A stretch of DNA of 8,131 nt from an uncultured Erysipelotrichaceae bacterium (GTDB taxonomy: Bacteria > Bacillota_I > Bacilli_A > Erysipelotrichales > Erysipelotrichaceae), in NCBI GenBank assembly GCA_902782955.1, contig CACZPD010000142.1, forward strand, positions 1 through 8,131. The letters are read 5' to 3'. Below are positions 1 to 5,280 of the stretch, in pieces (the stretch's first letter is position 1; the number at the start of each line of letters is the position of its first letter). Below the pieces are notes generated by a model. That model had not been told where the DNA came from. It saw only the letters and a program-made list of their open reading frames with translations, and did no database searches. The position numbers and the translations under genes were made by a program.

Positions 1-147
1 GATAAGGACTTGAGAGCAGATCTGATTGAAGAAATGGCAGATGTGCTTATGTACTACAATGATGTTTTGCTTTGCTACGGAATATCGGCAGAAGAACTGA
101 AACAATCATATATCCGCAAATATGAGAAAAACATGAAGCGCTGGTAA
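1..147 (+). CDS. MazG-like nucleotide pyrophosphohydrolase, C-terminal part
   Basis: This is the last 48 codons of a gene that begins before the window; frame 1 is open from base 1 to the TAA at 145-147. The visible protein starts with DKDLRADLIEEMADVLMYY and ends in KYEKNMKRW. The E-E-x-A-D-V-L-x-Y segment followed by a helix, a GIS-x-E-E-L turn and a basic K-x-x-x-N-x-x-RW end is the usual C-terminal layout of MazG-like all-alpha NTP pyrophosphatases, where the E-x-x-D residues help bind magnesium. Members of this family hydrolyse nucleoside triphosphates to monophosphates and pyrophosphate in the cytoplasm. The substrate cannot be told from this fragment, and the N-terminal helices with the other metal ligands are outside the window. 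The family call rests on a short stretch and is moderate. The stop codon lies inside an inverted repeat (141-162). Confidence 0.6.
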   Translation, partial: DKDLRADLIEEMADVLMYYNDVLLCYGISAEELKQSYIRKYEKNMKRW

Positions 148-162
148 ATTCCCGTTTACCAG
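141..162 (+). repeat. Inverted repeat over the MazG-like stop codon
   Basis: CTGGTAAA (141-148) and TTTACCAG (155-162) are perfect reverse complements separated by six bases, so the mRNA can form an 8-bp hairpin that includes the UAA stop. No run of T follows (the next bases are AGAGTGCTGA), so it is not a standard intrinsic terminator. It could protect the mRNA 3' end, weaken read-through into the next gene, or be chance. It sits 34 bases before the start codon of the following gene. Confidence 0.5.
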
Positions 163-196
163 AGTGCTGAAGAAATATCTGATCAGGAGGTCGATC

Positions 197-529
197 ATGG
201 AAAATGATTTTGGATCATTAGATCTGCGTTCAGATGAAGTGACATATACTTATAAGGGCGAAACATACCGATTGTCATCTCATCCCTATGAACCATGTTT
301 ATATCTGTGGAAAGACGGCGTATGTGTCTGTACCCTGCATAATGCATACAATCCGGAAGACCTTGTGAGAGCATTTACGGCCGGAAAAACGATTACAACA
401 AATTACAGTAAAGATTTCGATAAAGAATTTGATGAGACAGGTTTTTGCAGGGTGCTTTCAGCAGCGCTGGACAGCGGACAGGACAATATGGACCTCTTCT
501 ATGCCGCAAAACTTGCAAAGTCAAAATAA
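197..529 (+). CDS. Uncharacterised 110-residue protein
   Basis: I do not recognise this protein. The start at ATG 197 is chosen because AGGAGG (185-190) precedes it by six bases; the frame is open further upstream to a GTG at 164, but that codon has no ribosome binding site and lies next to the inverted repeat. The protein begins MENDFGSLDLRSDEV and carries an aromatic, cysteine-containing middle (YTYKGETYRL, then EPCLYLWKDGVCVCTLHNAY, residues about 18-52), followed by a more polar, probably helical C-terminal half. There is no signal peptide and no membrane segment, so it is probably a small soluble cytoplasmic protein. The alternating aromatic and charged residues in the first half suggest beta strands. 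It lies 49 bases after the MazG-like gene and 27 bases before the next one, with which it is probably co-transcribed. Function unknown; confident only that it is a real gene. Confidence 0.75.
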   Translation: MENDFGSLDLRSDEVTYTYKGETYRLSSHPYEPCLYLWKDGVCVCTLHNAYNPEDLVRAFTAGKTITTNYSKDFDKEFDETGFCRVLSAALDSGQDNMDLFYAAKLAKSK

Positions 530-545
530 AGTCAGATTTACAGGC

Positions 546-551
546 AGGTGA
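546..551 (+). promoter_or_regulatory. Ribosome binding site that decides the 557 start
   Basis: AGGTGA lies five bases before ATG 557. A GTG at 548 in the same frame falls inside this element, so it is unlikely to be used; choosing 557 shortens the protein from 204 to 201 residues. Confidence 0.6.
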
Positions 552-556
552 ATCAT

Positions 557-1162
557 ATGCGTGAATTGATAAATGATCCTTTTTATAAACTGATGGAAAA
601 CTATCCCAGGTGTATCATCGACTATTGTCTCATCGAAGACGATACGCCGCATCAGGGATACCGTTCGCACAAAGATGCTGTGTTGTTTGCGATGCTCAAA
701 GTGATCGAACGGGATATCGATACAGATTTAAAAGAGGTGATCAGTGACCGCGGGGAAGTTCGCGATGAACCGTTCCCGTGGAATCTGGATATAGGGAAAG
801 CAAAGGCACATCAGATCGATCCGGCTCAACTTCTGCGTGTCCCGGAGATACTCCGGACAGACCGTATCGGCCGGCGATATTATGACTGCGGCCTGCCGGA
901 TCCTTTAAAGGGAGAACAGATTCCCTACTGGTATGCTTTCTGGGAAACACCGCATACCTCAGGCTACGGACCGGATGAATTCCGGAAAGTCAATTCCGTT
1001 TTATTCCCGGAAGGAACAGATGAACTTGAAGTATTTGAATGGACAACAGACTGGTCGAATTACTTTGATGACGGCCATGAATGGTGGGGTACTGCATGCT
1101 GGAGCGTCTACGATCAGCGCATGAACAGATATGCGGTAATGTTTGCGTCCACAACTGATTGA
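557..1162 (+). CDS. Uncharacterised tryptophan-rich 201-residue protein
   Basis: Start ATG 557 is set by AGGTGA at 546-551. I do not recognise a named family. The protein is soluble-looking, acidic and rich in aromatic residues. The N-terminal half is helical in character (MRELINDPFYKLMENYP, then a K-D-A-V-L-F-A-M-L-K helix near residues 40-50). The C-terminal third is striking: IPYWYAFWETPH at about residues 121-132, then EVFEWTTDWSNYFDDGHEWW with eight aromatic residues, then a final strand RYAVMFASTTD. Such a C-terminal block looks like a compact beta-rich domain, as in many small intracellular proteins of clostridia, but that is only an impression. It follows the 110-residue gene by 27 bases and ends 27 bases before an intrinsic terminator, so the two probably form the end of one transcript. 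No catalytic motif is visible. Confidence 0.75.
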   Translation: MRELINDPFYKLMENYPRCIIDYCLIEDDTPHQGYRSHKDAVLFAMLKVIERDIDTDLKEVISDRGEVRDEPFPWNLDIGKAKAHQIDPAQLLRVPEILRTDRIGRRYYDCGLPDPLKGEQIPYWYAFWETPHTSGYGPDEFRKVNSVLFPEGTDELEVFEWTTDWSNYFDDGHEWWGTACWSVYDQRMNRYAVMFASTTD

Positions 1163-1189
1163 TAAACAACTGTTTTTCCAAAAAATAGG

Positions 1190-1215
1190 ATCCTGGAAAC
1201 AGGATTTTTTCTTTT
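1190..1215 (+). terminator. Intrinsic terminator after the 201-residue protein gene
   Basis: ATCCTG (1190-1195), a GAAA tetraloop (1196-1199) and CAGGAT (1200-1205) form a perfect 6-bp stem, extendable by two G-T pairs. A T-rich tail TTTTTTCTTTT runs from 1205 to 1215. It lies 27 bases after the stop codon and separates the first gene pair from the DIP1984-family gene. Confidence 0.8.
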
Positions 1216-1232
1216 AATTTGATCTGCGGTTA

Positions 1233-1262
1233 AATACAGCAGATGATACCATGCAGTATAAT
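1233..1262 (+). promoter_or_regulatory. Probable promoter of the DIP1984-family gene
   Basis: A perfect -10 box TATAAT lies at 1257-1262. The best -35 candidate is AATACA at 1233-1238 with an 18-base spacer, matching only the second half of TTGACA. The position, just after a terminator and 11 bases before the AGGAGG of the next gene, supports it; the weak -35 box lowers confidence. Confidence 0.5.
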
Positions 1263-1285
1263 GATGGCAGATGAGGAGGCAGAAA

Positions 1286-1738
1286 ATGAAACTGGCAACG
1301 GCATTATCGGAAAGAGCTGATCTGCAGCGCAGGATCGCTGAACTCAGCGAAAGACTTAACAATAACGCTAAAGTACAGGACGGTGAAAAGCCTGCAGAGG
1401 ATCCCAATGAATTACTTGCAGAGTTAAATAAGAATTTTGAACGTCTTGAGGAACTGATCGCACGTATCAACCATACAAACAACGAGACGAAAAGCGGTGA
1501 CCTGACACTGACTGATCTGATCGCAAGGAGAGACTGCCTTAAGCAGAAAATCGGTATCATGAGAAGCTTTCTGAATTCAGCGAGCGAGAAGGTATCCAGA
1601 TATACAAAAACAGAGATCAGGATACTCAGTACTGTATCTGTTTCCAAGCTCCAGAAAGAAGTAGACAAATTAGCACGGGAGCTCAGAGAAACAGACGAAA
1701 CGATCCAGGGTTTGAACTGGACCACAGATCTGATCTGA
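1286..1738 (+). CDS. DIP1984 family protein (septicolysin-like, coiled coil)
   Basis: The 150-residue product starts at ATG 1286, six bases after AGGAGG (1274-1279). It matches the DIP1984 family from end to end: the start MKLATALSERADLQRRI, the loop NNNAKVQDGEKPAEDP (residues 25-40), the helix LLAELNKNFERLEELIARIN with N-x-T-N after it (about 43-65), the L-T-L-T-D-L-I-A-R-R-D segment, the S-T-V-S-V-S-K-L-Q segment, and the closing NWTTDLI (144-150). The length is normal for the family and nothing is missing. The protein is almost all charged helix, probably a soluble bundle of coiled coils. Family members are sometimes labelled septicolysin after an annotated Actinobacteria protein, but I know of no established biochemical role and do not infer toxin activity. 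It has its own promoter and is followed by a long structured non-coding stretch, which hints at an RNA-related partner. Confidence 0.88.
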   Translation: MKLATALSERADLQRRIAELSERLNNNAKVQDGEKPAEDPNELLAELNKNFERLEELIARINHTNNETKSGDLTLTDLIARRDCLKQKIGIMRSFLNSASEKVSRYTKTEIRILSTVSVSKLQKEVDKLARELRETDETIQGLNWTTDLI

Positions 1739-1740
1739 AT

Positions 1741-1939
1741 TTGAAGGTAGTCTGGCAGGGTGGGCATGATCTCCCGCGGTTGAGAATGAATCGCACTCCA
1801 GGTGGCATGGAGAGCACATGCGGGGTTCGACTCCCCATTTGTAAAATGTACGCTCAGTAATAATACACGTGTACATTAACAGAGTATGGTTACTACCTAT
1901 TGCCAACTGACAGACGAGGGCGGGAACGGGGATTTTCAT
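1741..1939 (+). ncRNA. Candidate structured RNA with a tRNA-like T-arm
   Basis: This stretch has no convincing protein gene but many local helices. GCGGTT (1776-1781) pairs with AATCGC (1789-1794) around a 7-base loop. CTCCA (1796-1800) pairs with TGGAG (1808-1812) around another 7-base loop. GGGG (1822-1825), the loop TTCGACT (1826-1832) and CCCC (1833-1836) reproduce a T-arm, including the conserved TTC, purine, A and closing C of tRNA; only the fifth stem pair (C1821-A1837) fails. AATGTACGC (1845-1853) pairs with GTGTACATT (1869-1877), one G-T pair included. There is no CCA end and no 7-bp acceptor stem beside the T-arm, so this is not a normal tRNA. The exact ends are unknown; a terminator-like hairpin follows at 1940. 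A free tRNA-like RNA or a structured 3' tail of the DIP1984 mRNA are both possible. Confidence 0.45.
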
Positions 1940-1975
1940 ATGATCTGTACAGTAATATCAAAACAGATCATTTTT
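1940..1975 (+). terminator. Terminator-like hairpin after the candidate RNA
   Basis: ATGATCTGT (1940-1948) and ACAGATCAT (1963-1971) are perfect 9-bp reverse complements around a 14-base loop, followed directly by five T (1971-1975). The stem is AT-rich and the T run is short, so it may be a moderate terminator. It ends only 20 bases before the next start codon, so it could also act as an attenuator for that gene. Confidence 0.55.
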
Positions 1976-1994
1976 ACGTTGATGAGGTGACCGG

Positions 1995-2249
1995 ATGGAA
2001 GTGATCATGGAATTCTTTTTTGAACTGATTGTTGAAGGCTGTCTGGAAGCATCTTTCGAAAAGAAGGTTCCTTTGCCTGTGCGCATTATCGCCGCAATCG
2101 TTCTGATCGTTATCTTCGGCGGTCTGATCGGGATCTGCTTCTATTCCGCTGTTCATCACCAGGACCTGGCAATGCTTATTCTCGGCATTGTCATCCTGGT
2201 CATTACCATTCTCGGCGTACGGGCAGTTTACAGAAAGCACAGACAATAA
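1995..2249 (+). CDS. Small membrane protein with two transmembrane helices
   Basis: This 84-residue protein starts at ATG 1995, four bases after AGGTGA (1985-1990); a second ATG at 2007 is in frame but lacks a good binding site. The N-terminal segment MEVIMEFFFELIVEGCLEAS looks amphipathic. It is followed by the basic turn EKKVPLPVR, a first hydrophobic helix at residues 29-51, a short HHQD loop and a second helix at 58-79, ending in the basic tail YRKHRQ. The basic residues before helix one and after helix two suggest that both ends face the cytoplasm. Small proteins of this shape are common in clostridia, but I know no function. It lies just after a terminator-like hairpin and 79 bases before the methyltransferase gene. 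I see no clear promoter of its own between hairpin and start, so expression may depend on read-through. Confidence 0.75.
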   Translation: MEVIMEFFFELIVEGCLEASFEKKVPLPVRIIAAIVLIVIFGGLIGICFYSAVHHQDLAMLILGIVILVITILGVRAVYRKHRQ

Positions 2250-2328
2250 CGGGCAGAGTCAAAAGAATGCCACATGCAGCAAAACTGATGTTTATTGGCT
2301 CAGTCAGAATTTACGGAGACGGTTTAAC

Positions 2329-3123
2329 ATGGAAATATCAGACAGCAGGATAGACGGCGGCAAACCCTTCGACTGGGGAAAAACATCCGGGGAATACGCA
2401 AAATACCGGGATATCTACCCGGAAGCGTTTTATCAGAAAATCACAGACAGAAAGCTCTGTATAAACGGACAGAATGTTCTGGACCTCGGGACCGGCACCG
2501 GTGTGCTGCCGCGCAATATGTACAGATACGGCGCCCACTGGACAGGTACGGATATCTCACCCGAACAGATCGCGCAGGCAAAGCGTCTGGCGGAAGCAGG
2601 TCATATGCAGATCAGCTTCCTGACAGTTTCTGCAGAAGAAACGGATTTCCCGGAAGAAAGCTTTGATGTGATCACGGCATGCCAGTGCTTCTGGTATTTT
2701 GATCATGCGCGTCTGATGCCGAAGCTGGCGAAGATGTTAAAGCCAGAGGGAAAGCTGCTGATCATGAATATGGCATGGCTCCCCTTCGAAGATCCGATCG
2801 CCGGCAAAAGCGAAGAAATCGTTCTGAAGTACAGTCCGAAATGGACGGGTGCCGGAGAGACCAGGCATCCGGTACGGATACCCCCTGTTGTCTTTGATTA
2901 TTTCGAACTGGAAGACCATGAAGAATATGATCTCATGGTCCCGTTTACCAAAGAATCATGGCACGGCAGGATGAAGGCATGCCGGGGTGTCGGGGCGTCA
3001 TTATCGGGAAAAGAACTGAATGCATGGGATATTGAACACAGGAAGTTTCTGGATGAAAACGCACCTGAACGGTTTGATATTCATCATTATGCAGCCCTGG
3101 CAGTATTGGGAAAAAAGTTATAA
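2329..3123 (+). CDS. Class I SAM-dependent methyltransferase
   Basis: The 264-residue protein starts at ATG 2329, ten bases after GGAG (2315-2318). The frame is open upstream to 2188, but that part would overlap the membrane-protein gene and lacks family similarity. Motif I, the SAM-binding glycine loop VLDLGTGTGVL, is at residues 50-60. The acidic residue that usually contacts the SAM ribose is D75 in GTDISPEQI. The ADE-type loop appears as SAEETDFPEESFDVITACQCFWYFD, and LKPEGKLLI follows as the next strand. The N-terminal FDWGKTSGEYAKYRDIYP is a cap often seen in clostridial members annotated as class I or Methyltransf_11/25 methyltransferases. The fold predicts methyl transfer from SAM in the cytoplasm; the acceptor cannot be told, and the C-terminal substrate half (about 155-264) gives no clue I can name. 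It stands alone between the small membrane protein and the serine hydrolase. Confidence 0.9.
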   Translation: MEISDSRIDGGKPFDWGKTSGEYAKYRDIYPEAFYQKITDRKLCINGQNVLDLGTGTGVLPRNMYRYGAHWTGTDISPEQIAQAKRLAEAGHMQISFLTVSAEETDFPEESFDVITACQCFWYFDHARLMPKLAKMLKPEGKLLIMNMAWLPFEDPIAGKSEEIVLKYSPKWTGAGETRHPVRIPPVVFDYFELEDHEEYDLMVPFTKESWHGRMKACRGVGASLSGKELNAWDIEHRKFLDENAPERFDIHHYAALAVLGKKL

Positions 3124-3203
3124 AACTTCTCTTGAAAACAATTTTTAATTACTTTAGCCTTTTCTTAGGACGTCCAAATCTTACCTGAGAGGAGGCTTTT
3201 ATA

Positions 3204-4196
3204 ATGAATCAAGAACAATTGCACAGATATGTTTCTGAAAGTACAGGGAACGAAAGCAACATCTGTCAGATCTATGCCGTCAGGAACGATGAAACTGTCT
3301 ATGACGACTGCTGGCATGGTTTTACAACTGCAGACGCGATGAATGTCAATTCTGTGACCAAAGGCATCATGGGACTGCTGGCGGGAATCGCGCTGGATCA
3401 GGGATGCATTAAGAGTCCGGATCAGAAAGTAATGGAGTTCTTTCCGGATTACCGGGTAAAACGCGGCGAGAAAACGATCTATGATGTTACGGTCCGGCAT
3501 CTGCTCACCATGACAGCACCGTACAAAGGAAAGTCCGAACCATGGAAAAAAGTCTGTACTTCACAGGACTGGACGCTTGCGGTACTTGATTATCTCGGCG
3601 GCCGCAAAGGCATTACAGGCGAGTTCCGGTATGCGACGCTCGGCATTCAGATCCTGGCAGGAATCATCGAGAGAGCCGTCGGGGAGAAATGCATTGATTT
3701 TGCCAACAGGAACCTGTTTGAGCCGCTGGAACTTCCTGAACGTATAACACACGGCGACAGTTCCAAGGAAGACCAGTTTGATTTCTTTATGAATAAGAAT
3801 CCGAGAAAAAACGAATGGTATACCGATCCGCAGGGTGCTGTTACAGCCGGCTGGGGTCTGTGCATGTCAGCGAAGGATATGGCTGTCATCGGCACGCTTG
3901 TACTGAATAACGGCCGGTATAAGGACAGGCAGATCATCTCCGAAGAATACATAAAGGAAATGACTGCGCCCCATCTGAAACTTGGCGGAAGATTCGGAAA
4001 CATGAATTACGGATACTTATGGTACAAACCATTCGATGACAGAGAAGTCTATGCCGCGATCGGTGACAGCGGCAATATCATATACGTAAACAAGGAACTG
4101 AATGTATCCGTGGGTATGACAGGCACATTCAAACCGAGGATATTTGACAGGGTTGAATTTATCGAGCAGAAAGTACTGCCTGTGACAGGGGGATGA
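3204..4196 (+). CDS. Serine hydrolase of the beta-lactamase / class C PBP family
   Basis: ATG 3204 follows AGGAGG (3190-3195) by eight bases, giving 330 residues. The catalytic SxxK motif is S50-V-T-K53 within MNVNSVTKGIMG; the serine would form the acyl-enzyme and the lysine act as base. The second motif, normally Y-x-N, is Y143-A-T145 in EFRYATLGIQIL, as in several clostridial relatives that have Y-S-T. A TAGWGLCMSAKDMA segment (214-227) and a GDSGN turn (287-291), in the place of the third K/H-x-G motif, complete the fold. No signal peptide or membrane helix is present, so the enzyme is probably cytoplasmic, which fits an esterase or peptidase role better than resistance to beta-lactams. 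Substrate unknown. It is separated by 80 bases from the methyltransferase, and its stop codon lies inside a hairpin that may end the transcript. Confidence 0.88.
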   Translation: MNQEQLHRYVSESTGNESNICQIYAVRNDETVYDDCWHGFTTADAMNVNSVTKGIMGLLAGIALDQGCIKSPDQKVMEFFPDYRVKRGEKTIYDVTVRHLLTMTAPYKGKSEPWKKVCTSQDWTLAVLDYLGGRKGITGEFRYATLGIQILAGIIERAVGEKCIDFANRNLFEPLELPERITHGDSSKEDQFDFFMNKNPRKNEWYTDPQGAVTAGWGLCMSAKDMAVIGTLVLNNGRYKDRQIISEEYIKEMTAPHLKLGGRFGNMNYGYLWYKPFDDREVYAAIGDSGNIIYVNKELNVSVGMTGTFKPRIFDRVEFIEQKVLPVTGG

Positions 4197-4214
4197 TATC
4201 CCCTTATTTATTTC
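4187..4214 (+). terminator. Possible terminator overlapping the serine hydrolase stop
   Basis: GGGGAT (4189-4194), a three-base loop and ATCCCC (4198-4203) form a strong short stem, extendable by G-T and A-T pairs to 4187-4205. The tail TTATTTATTT (4204-4213) is T-rich but interrupted by A, so termination may be partial. The stem includes the TGA stop (4194-4196). Confidence 0.45.
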
Positions 4215-4221
4215 GTATAAT
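4193..4221 (+). promoter_or_regulatory. Probable promoter for the GNAT gene and downstream genes
   Basis: A perfect TATAAT -10 box is at 4216-4221. ATGATA at 4193-4198 matches four of six -35 positions with an ideal 17-base spacer. Transcription would start near 4228, about 15 bases before the ribosome binding site of the acetyltransferase. The -35 box overlaps the hairpin that ends the previous gene. Confidence 0.5.
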
Positions 4222-4253
4222 TATAGAAACACTGACCATTAATGGAGGGAATC

Positions 4254-4709
4254 ATGCGGATCGCTGACGGCAAGGATCATCTTGAAGAAGTCCGCAATCT
4301 CATAACAGAGTACCATGAACGGCTTGGACGGGATCTGTCATTTCAGAATATAGATGATGAATTGGCTGATCCGGCTTTGAAATATACTGCTCCGGAAGGA
4401 GAAATGCTCGTAATAACCGAAAATGAAAAAGTGCTGGGGATGGTTGCGTATCACAGACATACAGATGAGCGATGTGAAATGAAACGCTTATATGTGAAGC
4501 CTGAAGCAAGAGGTATGCATCTTGGTGACGTGCTTGTTCAGGAAATCATCAGACATGCAAAGGCAGCGGGATACAGGGAAATGGTTCTTGATACGATCGA
4601 ACCTCTTAAAGCCGCAATATCTCTATATAAGAAATATGGATTTGAGGAATGCGAAGCCTACTATCATAACCCGTTCGATGATGTGATCTATATGAAGAAA
4701 TACTTATAA
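4254..4709 (+). CDS. GNAT family N-acetyltransferase
   Basis: Start ATG 4254 is preceded by TGGAGG (4243-4248) at five bases; an ATG at 4242 overlaps that element and is rejected. The 151-residue protein has the GNAT order: an N-terminal helix (HLEEVRNLITEYHERLG, residues 9-25), strands around MLVITENEKVLGMVAY (51-66), then motif A, C-E-M-K-R-L-Y-V-K-P-E-A-R-G-M-H-L-G (74-91), where R86-G-M-H-L-G91 matches the acetyl-CoA pyrophosphate loop R/Q-x-x-G-x-G/A apart from the middle position. The C-terminal part L-D-T-I (112-115) and A-A-I-S-L-Y-K-K-Y-G-F (120-130) is the usual motif B region. It transfers an acetyl group from acetyl-CoA to an amine; the substrate is unknown. It heads a run of closely spaced genes and has its own promoter candidate. 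Confidence 0.92.
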   Translation: MRIADGKDHLEEVRNLITEYHERLGRDLSFQNIDDELADPALKYTAPEGEMLVITENEKVLGMVAYHRHTDERCEMKRLYVKPEARGMHLGDVLVQEIIRHAKAAGYREMVLDTIEPLKAAISLYKKYGFEECEAYYHNPFDDVIYMKKYL

Positions 4710-4756
4710 GATCATCAAAAAAAGTTGCGCCTATATAGTTACAGGAGAAAAGGATC

Positions 4757-5245
4757 ATGGATAATTATCGCTTTACAGAACTTGTGAAAAAAGAGAACGG
4801 CTTCGAATTCTGCCAGGCATTCCGTGATGAAGTCGACTGGATCATCGGCGGCAAGGATGATACATACTGGTTTGCCATACTGCGTGATCAGTCAGTCAGG
4901 GAAACGTATATCGGATCATTCAAAGACGGTGTCTGGACCGACCGCCTGATCAAGGGAAAAGGAAAAAAGAAAACCATAAAGGAAATGCCGGCAGAAAGCA
5001 CGATCAAACGTATTGAGGAAAGAGCATATTTTATGCAGGATGCGGAATGGGTCGCAGGCAGAAAGCCGAGACTGATCGAAGATGCGCATCCCCATTATCA
5101 TTATGTCTACGGTATGGGCGACAAAGCCCTGGACGTATCAGAAGCTTACGGCGTAAGCATTGCGTACTCGGATCTTAAAGATCCATCTGCGGGTTTTCAC
5201 CTGCGGCACCTGTATACAGGTGAAGATGTGGAGATCCCAAAATGA
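4757..5245 (+). CDS. Uncharacterised 162-residue protein
   Basis: ATG 4757 lies nine bases after AGGAG (4743-4747). I do not recognise the product. It is soluble, with no signal peptide or membrane segment. The first half looks beta-rich and aromatic (EVDWIIGGKDDTYWFAILRD, about residues 25-44, then YIGSFKDGVWTDRLI), followed by a highly basic patch KGKGKKKTIKEMP (66-78). The second half contains a histidine-rich HPHYHYVYGMGDK segment near 111-123 and ends GFHLRHLYTGEDVEIPK. The basic patch could touch nucleic acid and the H-x-H-Y-H cluster could bind a metal, but neither is more than a possibility. It sits 47 bases after the GNAT gene and 35 bases before the DUF3784-like gene, in the same presumed transcript. 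Real gene by start signal, length and spacing; function unknown. Confidence 0.72.
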   Translation: MDNYRFTELVKKENGFEFCQAFRDEVDWIIGGKDDTYWFAILRDQSVRETYIGSFKDGVWTDRLIKGKGKKKTIKEMPAESTIKRIEERAYFMQDAEWVAGRKPRLIEDAHPHYHYVYGMGDKALDVSEAYGVSIAYSDLKDPSAGFHLRHLYTGEDVEIPK

Positions 5246-5280
5246 TATCCTGTTGATGCAGGACTGTGAATGAGGATGAT

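Noticed and set aside
1114..1767. Long minus-strand open frame opposite the DIP1984 gene
   Set aside because: It mirrors a plus-strand gene with clear family similarity, runs across a terminator and promoter, and its protein is a low-quality Ser/Leu-rich sequence without a family.
1818..1840. 3' end of a tmRNA, because GGGGTTCGACTCCCC is typical of tmRNA T-arms
   Set aside because: No CCA or acceptor strand follows, no tag reading frame ending in an alanine pair is seen nearby, and the stem is broken at the fifth pair.
1741..1975. T-box riboswitch, because AGGGTGG and AGGTGGCA recall the T-box sequence before a terminator
   Set aside because: The ACCGCG part of the T-box sequence is missing, no Stem I with its usual bulge is visible in the short space after the DIP1984 gene, and the next gene is not an amino-acid gene.
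2188..2328. N-terminal extension of the methyltransferase
   Set aside because: It would overlap the membrane-protein gene, has no ribosome binding site, and does not resemble the methyltransferase family; ATG 2329 fits the family start.
3156..3197. AGCCT / AGGCT pairing that could hide the ribosome binding site of the serine hydrolase
   Set aside because: Only five base pairs with a 32-base loop, which is too weak to support a regulatory claim.
3200..3205. TATAAT as a -10 promoter box
   Set aside because: It overlaps the serine hydrolase ATG at 3204, so it cannot serve this gene, and no -35 box is placed correctly.
4725..4739. TATATA / TATAGT as a promoter for the 162-residue gene
   Set aside because: No -35 box is found at 16-18 bases upstream, and the gene is placed closely enough to be read from the GNAT promoter.
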